Below are positions 27,031-38,348 of a stretch of 64,000 bases of DNA, in pieces. Origin of the DNA: Neocallimastix lanati (nom. inval.) (Eukaryota > Neocallimastigomycota > Neocallimastigomycetes > Neocallimastigales > Neocallimastigaceae); NCBI GenBank assembly GCA_016946835.1, contig JACVTC010000086.1, positions 281,001-345,000 of the forward strand, given 5' to 3'. The position numbers were made by a program, and so were the translations under genes. How positions within the stretch are numbered: the first letter of the stretch is position 1; every line of letters starts with the position of its first letter. The notes under the pieces were generated by a model, which saw only the letters and a program-made list of their open reading frames with translations, made no database searches and was not told the DNA's origin.

Positions 27031-27608
27031 ATTATAAATTTATTGTATTATTTTATTTTTTAAAAGATATTTATAGTTTAATTTAATATTATAATAAATT
27101 TTATATAATAAAATAATATATATTATTAAATAATAGTATATTTTAAATAAATACTTTCAATATCTTGTTGTATAACAATTAACAAATGTATTTTTAAAAA
27201 ACGAGATTTTATTTTTTTTTATTAAAATAATTAAAAATATTTATTAAATTAATAAAAAATAAAAAATAAAAAATAAAAATTTTAATTTTTTTAAAATAAA
27301 ATAATTCTATTAGATTTTCAAAATTATAAATTTTTTGTATTATTTTATTTTTTAAATGACATTTATAGTTTAATTTAATATTTAATAAAATAATATATAT
27401 TATTAAATAATAGTATATTTTAAATTAATACTTTCAATATCTTGTTGTATAACAATTAACAAATGTATTTTTAAAAAACGAGATTTTATTTTATTTATTA
27501 AAATAATTAAAAATATTTATTAAATTAATAAAAATAAAAAATAAAAAATAAAAAATAAAAAATAAAAATTTTAAATTTTTTAAAATAAAATAATTCTATT
27601 AGATTTTC
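27031..27608. repeat. Direct tandem duplication of ~290 bp
   Basis: The block 27031-27319 is repeated at 27323-27608 (offset 292 bp) with small indels. Shared landmarks include CTTTCAATATCTTGTTGTAT, AACAAATGTATTTTTAAAAA and ATAATTCTATTAGATTTTC. Non-repetitive words are conserved in both copies, so this is a segmental duplication and not simple-sequence expansion. No coding capacity is visible. Confidence 0.85.
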
Positions 27609-27670
27609 TTTGTTTACATTATTGATTAATATGGTATATTATATTCTATTATTATTTAATATTGATGAAA

Positions 27671-27723
<53 letters not shown>

Positions 27724-28244
27724 AATTAAAAATTTTATCATTATCAAATAAATTTTAATTCAAAAAGTCTATGAGAAACTAATTGAAGAATAATCCTATA
27801 TATATTGATATAAACAAGATGTTAAATAAAATTATTTTAAATAAAAATTTATTACTATAATTCGAAAGTAATTGACAGTCAAAAAAACATCTTTTTTTAA
27901 CTAAAAAACTTTGTTAAACAAAAAATTAATTACTATAAAAAATAAACATTTATTAAAATCTTATATTACTCCTAAAACATTATTTCAATATTTTTACTAA
28001 TTTATAAAAGTGAAAGTTAAAAAAAATAGAATATATATTTACAAATCAGTAATTGCTATAATAAATATAGATACTATGGTATTTTATTGCAGTAATTGAT
28101 ATAAATCTAATTATATAAATTGTTATGTGATTTAAATATTGTAAAATAATATTTTTATATTTTTATATATATAATAATAATAATTTAAATATTTATTATA
28201 TTATATAATTTAAAATTTTATATATATCTTATTCGGAATCAATT
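27609..28244. other. AT-rich spacer with a ~50-nt poly(A) run
   Basis: A-run at about 27671-27721. The rest is AT-rich without genes; the downstream part should contain the 3' end of the AAA/PD-(D/E)XK gene on the minus strand. Confidence 0.6.
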
Positions 28245-30097
28245 TTATTTTTTGCTTTTTTTTGTTTTACTTCTTGTTCCTTGAAATACACTTTCAGATT
28301 CATAGTTAGAACTACTTTCCCTTTTTCTTTTTTTAGTTTTATCTTCTCCCTCCATTTCATCTTCAGCTGATTTAAGTTCTGAAACATTAGCATATTCTTC
28401 TATTATACATGTATATTTTTTTTTATTCTTATCTAAACTTATTCTTACTAAAAGAATATTTTCTTTAAATTCTTTTTCTTCAATTTTAAACCAATATTTC
28501 TTTTCATGTATTTGGTTAATTACATTTTCGGCTGAGCCATTTGTTTTTAATTCTATAATAATAACAGGTTTTTTTCCTTCATTTTCTATTTTTGGATAAA
28601 AAATATAATCTAAGTTACCCTTTTCACTGTTTTCTTCTTCTTTAATATCATAATAATCTTTTGCATTAAAATAGGCGTAATCAATAACACGTTTTAAATT
28701 ACCATGATCCATTTTATGGTTTGGTTTTATTGTTTTCATATGTCTATATTCTAATATTTTACACATTCCTTTAACATCTTTTTTTATTGTCAGTTCTAAC
28801 ATTTTATTAGAATTATTAATTAAATCATATAAATAATTCAGGTTTTTTTTTTTTTTAAAATTTTTATAAATTCTTCCTGTAATTCTTTATTAGGAATGGA
28901 AATTTTACCATTACAATAAGTTAAAAATCCATATGTAACCATCTTTGAATAGAGTTGCTTTTTCTTGTTAATATTATCTTCATCATTATCTTTTTTTGTT
29001 TTTTCTTGTGAATCATTCGTTTCTGTATCTTTTAATAGATCTTCCACTCCATACTTTTCTAATTCTATAGATATATCATCCCCTTTAATTAAATCTAAAA
29101 TATCATTTTTTACACCATGAATTTTAAAGTCAATTGAATCTACCACTTCATTAAATCGTCCTGTCTGTATCCAATAATTTTCAATTCTATTATTTTGTAA
29201 GGCATGATACACTGACCATGAATTAAAAATTTTTTTACCATTGTAACCTTTATATCCATTATACCAATTTTCTATATTTTCATATTCTAAAGTTTCATTT
29301 TCATTATATTTTGTTTTATTAATTTCGCATAGTTTGATAACTTCTTGTTCAGTAAAACCAAAATACTGGTAATAATCTTTGTCATTTAACATAGAATATT
29401 CATTAAAACAATTTATTGTGGACTGAGTCATTTGTTTTGCTATTGGTAATATTCCTGTCATATATACAAAAGCTACATATACTTGATCTTTGATTAAATT
29501 TTTTAAAAAAGCAATATACTTCTTTTGCTCTTTGGGAGTAAACAAATTATTACTAATTATATAGTCCCATTCATCAATAATAATAATAAACTTTTCTTTA
29601 ATAGCTACAAAAACTTCTTGTAAATTTTTATAAATTTTTCTACTATATTTTTTTAATATATTAGAATTTGGATATAAATCTTTAATATCTTTCTTTAAAT
29701 CTTTATTAATTGATTTTAAATAACCCTTTAAGGTTTTGTAGGAATCAACATCATACGAGAAATCAAAATATATTGTGTGATATTTTTTTTGAAATTTATT
29801 ATATTGATCTATTTCTACTTTATTTTCATTTTTATCAGAGTTTATTACTTTAGAAACTTTTAATTCATCAAATATTTTTTTTGAATTTATACCTTTACTA
29901 TAATATGTAACTAACATTGCAGCTATTGAAGTTTTACCAAATCTTCTTGGTTTTGTAATGCATACATATTTAGACTCATCTTTTTCTATTAATTTGTTTA
30001 ATTTATTTATTAGTTTAGATTTATCTACAAAGTAATCCTGATTTCGGATTCCTAGATATTTATTAAACATTTTATCACTATCAATAATCCTTCCCAT
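28245..30097 (-). CDS. AAA-ATPase-like / PD-(D/E)XK nuclease-superfamily protein, split by a frameshift at a homopolymer
   Basis: Two adjacent frames form one protein. The first (30097-28838, 419 residues) is a bacterial-type AAA-ATPase-like domain: YFVDKSKLINKL, Walker A-like KPRRFGKTS at 49-57, Walker B IIIIDEWDYI at 171-180, then GFTEQEV and NWYNGYKGYNG. The second (in frame from about 28840 down to 28245) is a PD-(D/E)XK fold domain with GNLDYIFYP and VIIIELKT supplying the D...E-x-K residues, and a basic tail (KKRKRESS) that resembles a nuclear signal. The frames meet at a 14-nt A run (28843-28856). From there the second frame is open without a stop through NLNYLYDLINNSNKM to the first Met of the C-terminal half, so a one-base indel explains the split. 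This architecture is abundant in gut Bacteroidetes and Clostridia and expanded in gut fungi, which suggests bacterial transfer. Substrate and role are unknown. Confidence 0.82.
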
Positions 30098-30789
30098 TTT
30101 TTTTAAAAAAAAAATAATTTTATTCTATTTTTACTTTTTTTTTTTTTTTTTAACTAGTAAAAAATAATTATATATAGTAAAATAAATAAATTATTGGTTT
30201 ATAATTGTTATATTATATGAAGTTTTATTAATGATTTATTTATGATAAATATGAATAGGTAATTAGCCATATTCAACATAATGAAATTTACATGTATTTA
30301 TTTTATACTAAATATGTGGCTTGTTCTAGAATATTTTAATTAATTACATTATATTATGTTTATATTGTAATAATTTATATTTTTATTATTCTAGTTAAAA
30401 ACTTTATTAAACTAAGTAAATAAAAAAAAACAACGTATTATAATGTAATACAAAATATTAATTAAAATATTATCCATAACATAGAGTGAAGAATTTCACA
30501 ATGAGGCATATTGCAATAAGTAGCGTATTAACTTTATATTTATAAGGAAATAAATAATTATCAAACTAATAAATAAATAATTTATTTTTAATATATTTTA
30601 TTATTTTATTGCAAATGAAGTAAATTATTTTTAAAATTATATAAATTATATTATTTCGTTATGTGTAAATTATTTTATAAAATTGAAATACATTATTTAA
30701 TTTATTGTTAAAATAATTTCATTATAATTTCATTATATTATTATCAAGCCTCGATTAATATAAATAAGTTTAATTTTATTAATCTTTTT
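30098..30789. other. AT-rich intergenic region
   Basis: Upstream of the AAA/PD-(D/E)XK gene. No gene seen; it begins with A- and T-runs (30105-30151). Confidence 0.55.
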
Positions 30790-31475
30790 TTTTTTTATTT
30801 ACCTATTTACCTTCATCTGTTCTTATTCATCTCTTTATTGGCAAATTCGTATTGAAGTCTAGTTGGATTTCTTGCCAATGCAAATCCACAACTGGAACTC
30901 TCACAGTGGTACCATTTTCCTTGTGTTGATCATCCTTCTTTATAGCGCGGGTTTCACAGGCTCTTACATAATCTGAAGTATCTTTCTTCATCTTTGGCCA
31001 GTAGAAGTTGCTTGACACTAGATCCGAGGTCTTGTCTATCCCTAAGTAACCTGCATATTCTAAGTTGTGGTTTAGTTGTATAATAGTTTTCCTAAACAAT
31101 GTGGGTACGTAAACTTGTTTAAGATTTTCCTTTCTTATTAGAAGACTATCTACCTCTAACTAATATTTCTTATTGAAGTTATTTCCTTCGTCTTCTGCTA
31201 GATCTTTAAATATTTTTTGAGCCATCTTGTCCTGTCGGTAGGCCTTCTTGAAATCATCCTTGAAATTGGTAGCTAAAGCCAAATAATTTGCTTTCACCTT
31301 CTAAATCGTCGAATCCTACCATTTGCTCTGGTTTCAAGAGACTATCCTTATCGTAGTCCTTACCCCCTGTCTAATCAGTTTCTACTCTTGAGAGAGCATT
31401 GGCTTTATTATTCCGCTTCCCATGTTTGTAAACTATTTCAAACCAGTACATGGCAAATAATTCTGGCCATCTAAT
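30790..31475 (-). pseudogene. Ty3/gypsy retrotransposon fragment (RNase H end to integrase zinc finger)
   Basis: Minus-strand reading from 31475 gives RWPELFAMYWFEIVYKHGK and ANALSRVETD, the characteristic end of a Ty3/gypsy RNase H. A connector with stops and a frameshift follows (QDKMAQKIFKDLAEDEGNN). Next comes an integrase H2C2-type zinc-binding region in an open frame at 31099-30827: AGYLGIDKTSDL, NFYWPKMKKDTSDYV, then a Cys-poor remainder and HWQEIQLDFNTNLP at the start of the integrase core. The element is cut abruptly at both ends and no LTR was found. The region is visibly less AT-rich than its surroundings. Confidence 0.8.
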
Positions 31476-31487
31476 AATGAATCATTC

Positions 31488-31691
31488 GTGATTAATATTC
31501 ATAAAGAAAATAATAAAAAAAAAATAAAATTAAATAATAAAAAAATAAAATATATTTATAAATATATAAATTCGAAAATAAAAGAAAAGTTTATACTAAT
31601 AATTGATGAATGGGATTATATCATTGGTAATAATAAATTTCATATGAAAAACAAAAATAATATTTATTTTTTTTTAGAAGAATTTAAATAA
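31488..31691 (+). pseudogene. Fragment of a second AAA-ATPase-like gene
   Basis: An open stretch of 67 codons contains INSKIKEKFILIIDEWDYII, a close match to the Walker B region of the gene at 28245-30097 but on the opposite strand. The sequence before it is low-complexity Lys/Asn, and the sequence after it (FHMKNKNNIYFFLEEFK) loosely follows the family. It abuts the gypsy fragment and lacks Walker A, so it is a truncated copy and not a gene. Confidence 0.6.
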
Positions 31692-31734
31692 AAGATCAAT
31701 CAAAGATATAACTTGAATCATTAAAAAATTGATG

Positions 31735-31860
31735 TTCGTGCTATTTATGCTGAAGATCTCTTTCCATTAAAGAATATTAAGAATCTTTCTGAATTAGAAA
31801 TTGAAGATGGATGTGATAAAGTTCCAGAAGAACTTATTTATGTGAGTAATTTATTTTATT
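31735..31860 (+). pseudogene. Possible leucine-rich-repeat exon fragment
   Basis: The reading AEDLFPLKNIKNLSELEI then EDGCDKVPEELIY fits the spacing of leucine-rich repeats (L..L..L.I..C..VP.E). It is followed by GTGAGT at about 31851, which could be a splice donor. No start, neighbouring repeat or acceptor was found. Call it a relic or stray exon; family assignment is tentative. Confidence 0.3.
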
Positions 31861-32437
31861 AATAAAAAAAATTTTGTAATATAAAATAAATAATTTGATA
31901 TTTGTATTAATTTAATGATCAACATACAAAATGTCTAATATGATTTTAATATTTTCATTATAATTTTATTAATAATAAATTTTAAATATAATAGTTGCAC
32001 TTCTTAAAACTAATAATAAAACCTAAACTACAAAAATTACATAATGCCTCATTATAATATCAAAAGTTATATAATATATCAAATGAACTTACTAACTAAC
32101 CTACTGAAAAAAAAATGTACAAAATAAAGAAAAACAAAATTTATACAAAAAAATTAAAATTATAATTAAAATTAAAAATATATAAAAATCTTCTAAAAAT
32201 TAAAAAGTAGTATTTATATGAAGTTCATTATATTTTTATATTTTAATCTTTAAAGAATTATTATAATAATTAACCTTTTTTAAATATAATAACATTATTA
32301 ATTAAAAAATTTTAATTGAATAGTATAATAAAATAAATCATTTAAATATTAATTATTATTACTTATGAAATAAATCATAAATCATAAATGTATTAGAATT
32401 TTATTATATCTTAAATTTTAATTTTAAAATCATATAA

Positions 32438-32484
<47 letters not shown>

Positions 32485-32957
32485 ATTTTAAAATACAAAT
32501 ATTATTATATTATTAGCATAAATATTAGAAATATGTAAAATTCAACCTGTAGTAAAATTTAAAATAAATGTATTAAATGTATTAATAAATATATTAATTA
32601 ATTAATTAATTAATTAATTAATCCAATAATTCATATAAATATTTGGTTTATATATAATCTTTATTATTTATGTGTATAAATTATTATTTTTTATTATAAT
32701 TTTTTTTTATTATAATTATTTATTTTTTTATTTAATTAAAAATAATTACAATAAATAATTATAGTCATGTTAGATTTTATTAAAAAATTTACTTCAAACG
32801 AGCTTGCCGTTTAATACTAGGAAATGCTCGTATATTTAATTATTTCTTTGGTTTTAAGTAAAGAAAAGGGAATGCATGTACAAGGTAATAAAATTTTAAG
32901 AGGAAAATGGTAATGAATTTGCTTTTTTTGTGGTGTTTATATTTCTCATGAAAATCT

Positions 32958-32999
<42 letters not shown>

Positions 33000-33722
33000 T
33001 TTTAAATAATGCTCCTAGGAATTACATCATGGCTTATACTATCAATAAATGAGTAGGAAGTACGGAAACAGGTAGATATTTATTCTATTGTAATTATATT
33101 ATTATGTGAAAATGGTATTGAATATGCTATTATGATTCATTTTTCTGGACATTTACAGGAAACAGAACCAATGGTTATGGATACAAGAAGAGTTCTTGAA
33201 TCTGATTCTAAATAGTAATATTATTTATTGATGTTATGTAAATGCTAAATTAGATAAAAGATGAAGAAACTATATTAATTAATTTTTAATGGCTTAAGGG
33301 AACAAGGAGTTTATTGGATTGTTAAAGAATTTGGACATGGCTATTTATGGTAATGACGTTTCATATAAAACATTGACTAATTATTATTAACATAATAATG
33401 TTAGATAGATAGTTTTTGGATAGGGATAAGTAATGGAAGAATTGATAGTTATTTTTGATTTAACTTCTTAAGCAACATTCATTAAGAATGATTTAAATTC
33501 ATGGAGTAAAACTTATTAAAAAACAAAAAAGAATTAGTGATTTCATAATTATATATTATAACATAAATTTAAATAAACTTTTTTTTATTAATTTATTATG
33601 ATTATTATTATAATTTTTTATTTTTTATTTTATTTTACTTTATTTTATTTTATTATATTTTTATTTTTATTTTTATTTTTATTTTTATGTTATTTCAATT
33701 TAACTATTATTTTTTTTAATGG
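31861..33722. other. Intergenic region with an unidentified decayed segment
   Basis: 31861-32760 is AT-rich with an A-run at about 32441-32483 and a TAAT tract near 32595-32622. From 32766 to 33520 the composition is less extreme and short protein-like pieces appear on the + strand (GMHVQGNKILRGKW, IMIHFSGHLQETEPMVMDTR, KEFGHGYLW), separated by stops. They look like an old coding relic, possibly a transposase, but I cannot name a family. Confidence 0.4.
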
Positions 33723-34745
33723 TATTTTATTTTATTTTATTTTATTTTATTTTATTTTATTTTATTTTATTTTATTTTATTTTATTTTATTTTATTTTAT
33801 TTTATTTTATTTTATTTTATTTTATTTTATTTTATTTTATTTTATTTTATTTTATTTTATTTTATTTTATTTTATTTTATTTTATTTATTTTATTTTATT
33901 TTATTTTATTTTATTTTATTTTATTTTATTTTATTTTATTTTATTTTATTTTATTTTATTTTATTTTATTTTATTTTATTTTATTTTATTTTATTTTATT
34001 TTATTTTATTTTATTTTATTTTATTTTATTTTATTTTATTTTATTTTATTTTATTTTATTTTATTTTATTTTATTTTATTTTATTTTATTTTATTTTATT
34101 TTATTTTATTTTATTTTATTTTATTTTATTTTATTTTATTTTATTTTATTTTATTTTATTTTATTTTATTTTATTTTATTTTATTTTATTTATTTTATTT
34201 TATTTTATTTTATTTTATTTTATTTTATTTTATTTTATTTTATTTTATTTTATTTTATTTTATTTTATTTTATTTTATTTTATTTATTTTATTTTATTTT
34301 ATTTTATTTTATTTTATTTTATTTTATTTTATTTTATTTTATTTTATTTTATTTTATTTTATTTTATTTTATTTTATTTTATTTTATTTTATTTTATTTT
34401 ATTTTATTTTATTTTATTTTATTTTATTTTATTTTATTTTATTTTATTTTATTTTATTTTATTTTATTTTATTTTATTTTATTTTATTTTATTTTATTTT
34501 ATTTTATTTTATTTTATTTTATTTTATTTTATTTTATTTTATTTTATTTTATTTTATTTTATTTTATTTTATTTTATTTTATTTTATTTTATTTTATTTT
34601 ATTTTATTTTATTTTATTTTATTTTATTTTATTTTATTTTATTTTATTTTATTTTATTTTATTCAATCTGTGCTTTATATTCATATTCTACTATTTATTT
34701 TATTTTATTTTATTTTATTTTATTTTATTTTATTTTATTTTATTT
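33723..34745. repeat. Giant (TTTTA)n pentanucleotide array with one inverted core unit
   Basis: About 940 bp of TTTTA (on the order of 188 units) runs from 33723 to 34663, interrupted only by about three single-base contractions to TTTA (near 33885, 34190 and 34283). Positions 34664-34700 hold one inverted copy of the compound-minisatellite core (ATTCAATCTGTGCTTTATAT... TCTACTATT), followed by a further TTTTA run to 34745. Open frames across it encode only Phe/Tyr/Ile/Leu repeats and are not genes. Confidence 0.93.
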
Positions 34746-35689
34746 AATTTTTTTTTTTAAAAAAAAAGCAATGTAGACCAATTAGATTTCATATATTTAC
34801 TTTTATTTAACTTTTATTTTATTATACAATTTTATTATATATTAAACTTTAATAATTAATCCGTAAATAATTATTTATACAAGAATTAATTATTATTTAA
34901 ATTTTAAAAATTAAATATAAATTAATTTAATATGAAATACAATGATTTATGATTTATGATTTACCATTTATTATATTAATTATGAATTATTAACTATTAT
35001 TATTCATTTATTCAGTAGGAGGTAAATTGCTTAATATTTTAATTATTTATTGATTATAATTAATTATTTATTGCTTATTATTTATATTATTTATTGCTTA
35101 TTATTTTTATTATTTATTGCTTATTATTTTAATTATTTAATTATTTATTTAATTATTATTTTTTTTTTTTTGAACAGTTTTTTTTTTTTTTTTTTTATTT
35201 TTAATATTTAAATATTTAAATATTAATAATCTTATTGTTCCTTATTAATTTATTATTAATAAATAGATTTATTTTATTTTATTTATTCATTAAAGTATTT
35301 TTTAATTTAATAAATGAAGTAATTTACATGATCAGAAATAAATACTTTTATGAGTTTTCTTATGAATCAAAGTTTTTTTTTTAGGATTTCATTCATTTAA
35401 AAAAGGAAAATGATTGACATTACATACATAAATAATAATGAATATCTAAATTATATTTCATAATAAATAAATAAATAAATAATACACAGATAATAAATAA
35501 TAATAATAATAATAATAAAAATTAACATATGAAATATATTAGCAAATTAATTAATAAAAAAAAAATATAAGAATATAATAAAATTTTATTTTTTAATAAA
35601 TAAGGAAAAAAAAAAAAAAAAAAAAAAAAAGATATTTACATGGCTCAACATATTTGGGGAGTTTGATTTTATATTATTACTCATTTATC

Positions 35690-35750
<61 letters not shown>

Positions 35751-35986
35751 GTATATAAATAAGAAAATTTCTTTTTGGGTTAAAAAATAAATTCTTTATC
35801 TTTAATGTATTTATTATAGATTAATAAATAATTAAGAAATAAGAAAAATAAAAAAAAAATATATATATATATATAGAAAAAAAAAAATAAAAAAAAAAAA
35901 TAAGAAAAAAAATAGAAAAATAATAAATTTATATATATAATATAATATAAATTTAAAAAATATCTATATTGAAATAAAATAAAAAA
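34746..35986. other. AT-rich upstream region of the endoglucanase gene
   Basis: No gene. It contains a repeated TTATTTATTGCTTATTATTT word (35065-35125), an AATAAT run at about 35692-35741 and poly(A) at 35606-35630. Promoter elements for the gene at 35987 must lie here, but none stands out against the A/T background. Confidence 0.55.
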
Positions 35987-36075
35987 ATGAAATATCAATC
36001 TATTGTAGGTCTTTTGGCAACTACCATTGTATCAGCTTTAGCTAAGATTCAATACGTAAATATTACTATTAAAAC

Positions 36076-36125
<50 letters not shown>

Positions 36126-37826
36126 TATTATTTATTATTATATTATAATGTAAAAATAATTGTATTAATATATATATATATATATATATATGTATTTTTA
36201 TATTTTATTTCTTATATACTTATCTATTCTTAATAGACTGGTGTCAATGAATCTGGTGCAGAATTTGGAGAAGGAAAATACCCTGGGGTATATAATACCG
36301 ATTATATTTATCCAGATGTCAAAGCTATTCAAGCCTCTATTGATCAAGGTATGAATATTTTCCGTGTTGGTTTTTCATGGGAACGTATGCAAAGAACATT
36401 AAATTCAGCCTTTGATACTACAGAATTTAAGCGTTTGGATGAAGTGATTAGTTACATTACTAAAAATGGAGCAGTCGCTATTCTTAATCCACATAACTTC
36501 GCTAGATATAGAAATAGTGTTGTTGGTTCCAGTCAAGTTCCAAATTCCGCCTTTGCTGATTTCTGGAAAAGAATGGCTGATAAATATAAGAGTAATAATA
36601 AAGTTTGGTTTGGATTAGTGAATGAACCCCATGACATGCCAACCGAACAATGGTTCTCTGCTGCACGTGATGCTGTCGATGCTATTCGTAAAGCAGGAGC
36701 GAATAATAATGTATTAGTTCCCGGTAATTCCTACACAGGAGCATGGTGCTGGACGAAGACACATTATGGATCACCAAATTCAAAAGTAGCACTTGAATAT
36801 TTTAATGCTTCCGATAAAAATATTATTTATGAAGTTCATCAATATTTTGATAGTGATTATTCTGGTACGCATGAACAATGTGTACAACGTCCATGTAATA
36901 AACTTTTCACTGATTTTGTTGATTGGTTAAAAGAAAATAATTTGAAAGGTTTCGTTGGTGAACTTGGAGCAGCTATCAATAATGACTGTAAAGCCTGTGT
37001 AGAAGAAGCCTTAAACTATTTAGAAAAGAATTCTGACTATGTTGTTGGTTGGACTTGGTGGGCAGCTGGTCCATGGTGGGGTAATTATATGTATTCCATT
37101 GAACCAAAAGGTAATGCATTCCCAGAACAAATGACCTGGTTAAAACCTCATCTTGTTGGTAACTCTATCCACAGCACTGTTCCTACTTTTGATTTTTCAG
37201 ATATGGCACCAAATGGTTCTCCTTATTGTGAAGGTTGTGAAGCTACTGCTACTAGTGGTGATGGTACTTTATGGGGTTGGGAAAATGAACAATCCTGTGT
37301 AATCAATACTTCACAATGTCAAGGTGGCTCTAAACCTTCTAATGGCAATAATAACAATAATAATAGCAATAACAACAATAATAACAACAACAATAATAAT
37401 AACAGTAACAACAATAATAACAACAATAATAATAATAACAATAACAATAATAACAATAACAATAACAATAACAATAATAGTAATAGTAGTAATTCAGAAA
37501 TTGCACCAAATGGTTATCCATATTGCCAAGGATGTGATGTTACAGCTACTGGAGGTGATGGTTCTAAGTGGGGATGGGAAAATAATAAATCCTGTGTCAT
37601 TAAATCATCTAGATGTAGTTCAAATAATGCCAGCAACAACAGCAGTTACAACAACAATAATAATAATAATAATAACAATAACAGCAACAATAACAATAAC
37701 AATAGTAATAAATCCAATTGTGCTTCTCAATGGGCTCAATGTGGTGGTATCGGTTTTAACGGTCCAACCTGTTGTTCCTCTGGAAAATGTGTTAAACTCA
37801 ATGATTGGTATTCTCAATGTCAATAA
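35987..37826 (+). CDS. GH5 endoglucanase with two fungal dockerins and a C-terminal CBM1
   Basis: Two exons (35987-36055 and 36237-37826; 181-bp GTAAAT/AG intron, phase 0) encode 552 residues. Exon 1 is the signal peptide (MKYQSIVGLLATTIVSALA). The catalytic domain (about 24-335) starts TGVNESGAEFGEGKYPGVYN, which favours subfamily GH5_5. NEPHDMP holds the acid/base Glu near residue 153, GFVGELGAA the nucleophile Glu near 265, and GWTWWAAGPWWG lies close after. Two fungal dockerin (CBM10-type) modules follow near 345-384 and 444-484, both with the PYC.GC and WGWEN..SC signatures, separated by poly-Asn linkers. A CBM1 (CASQWAQCGGIGFNGPTC) ends the protein. It is a secreted, cellulosome-docked beta-1,4-glucanase. 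Carrying both dockerins and a CBM1 lets it bind scaffold and cellulose independently. Confidence 0.95.
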
Positions 37827-38316
37827 ATTTAATATTATTAAAAATTAAAAAAAAAAAAAAAAAATATTAAATACAATAAATATAGAATTAGAATTTATGA
37901 ATAGACTAAGTAATTAATAGAATTTTAGGTATAGATTAACGAAATAGTTCTAAAAGTATATTAATTATTTTATATAAATTCTAAGCAATATCTCTATCTT
38001 TTTTTTTATATTGATAAACTATAAAAAGTATAGATATTAAAAAAAAATGTAAAGAAAATATTTTTCATTTCATATATAAATATGTATGAAAAAAAAAAAA
38101 AAAAAAAAAAAATTAGCGCATATCATTTTCAGAAAATAAATAAAAATAAATGAATAAATAAAAAAGTATTATATTAAAATAAATTGAATATTTTGAAATA
38201 TATTTTTTATAAAAATTATATTGTGCTATTGTAATTAGTATTATTACTTTCTTGATTAGTAGTTTTATGAGCTAATGTGATAACCAACTCTAATAATAAA
38301 AATTTTCATTATTTAT

Positions 38317-38348
<32 letters not shown>

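Noticed and set aside
33598-34776. Very long Phe/Tyr/Ile/Leu open frames across the TTTTA array
   Set aside because: They follow only from the pentanucleotide repeat lacking stops in several frames. There is no start context, no non-repeat sequence and no protein-like composition.
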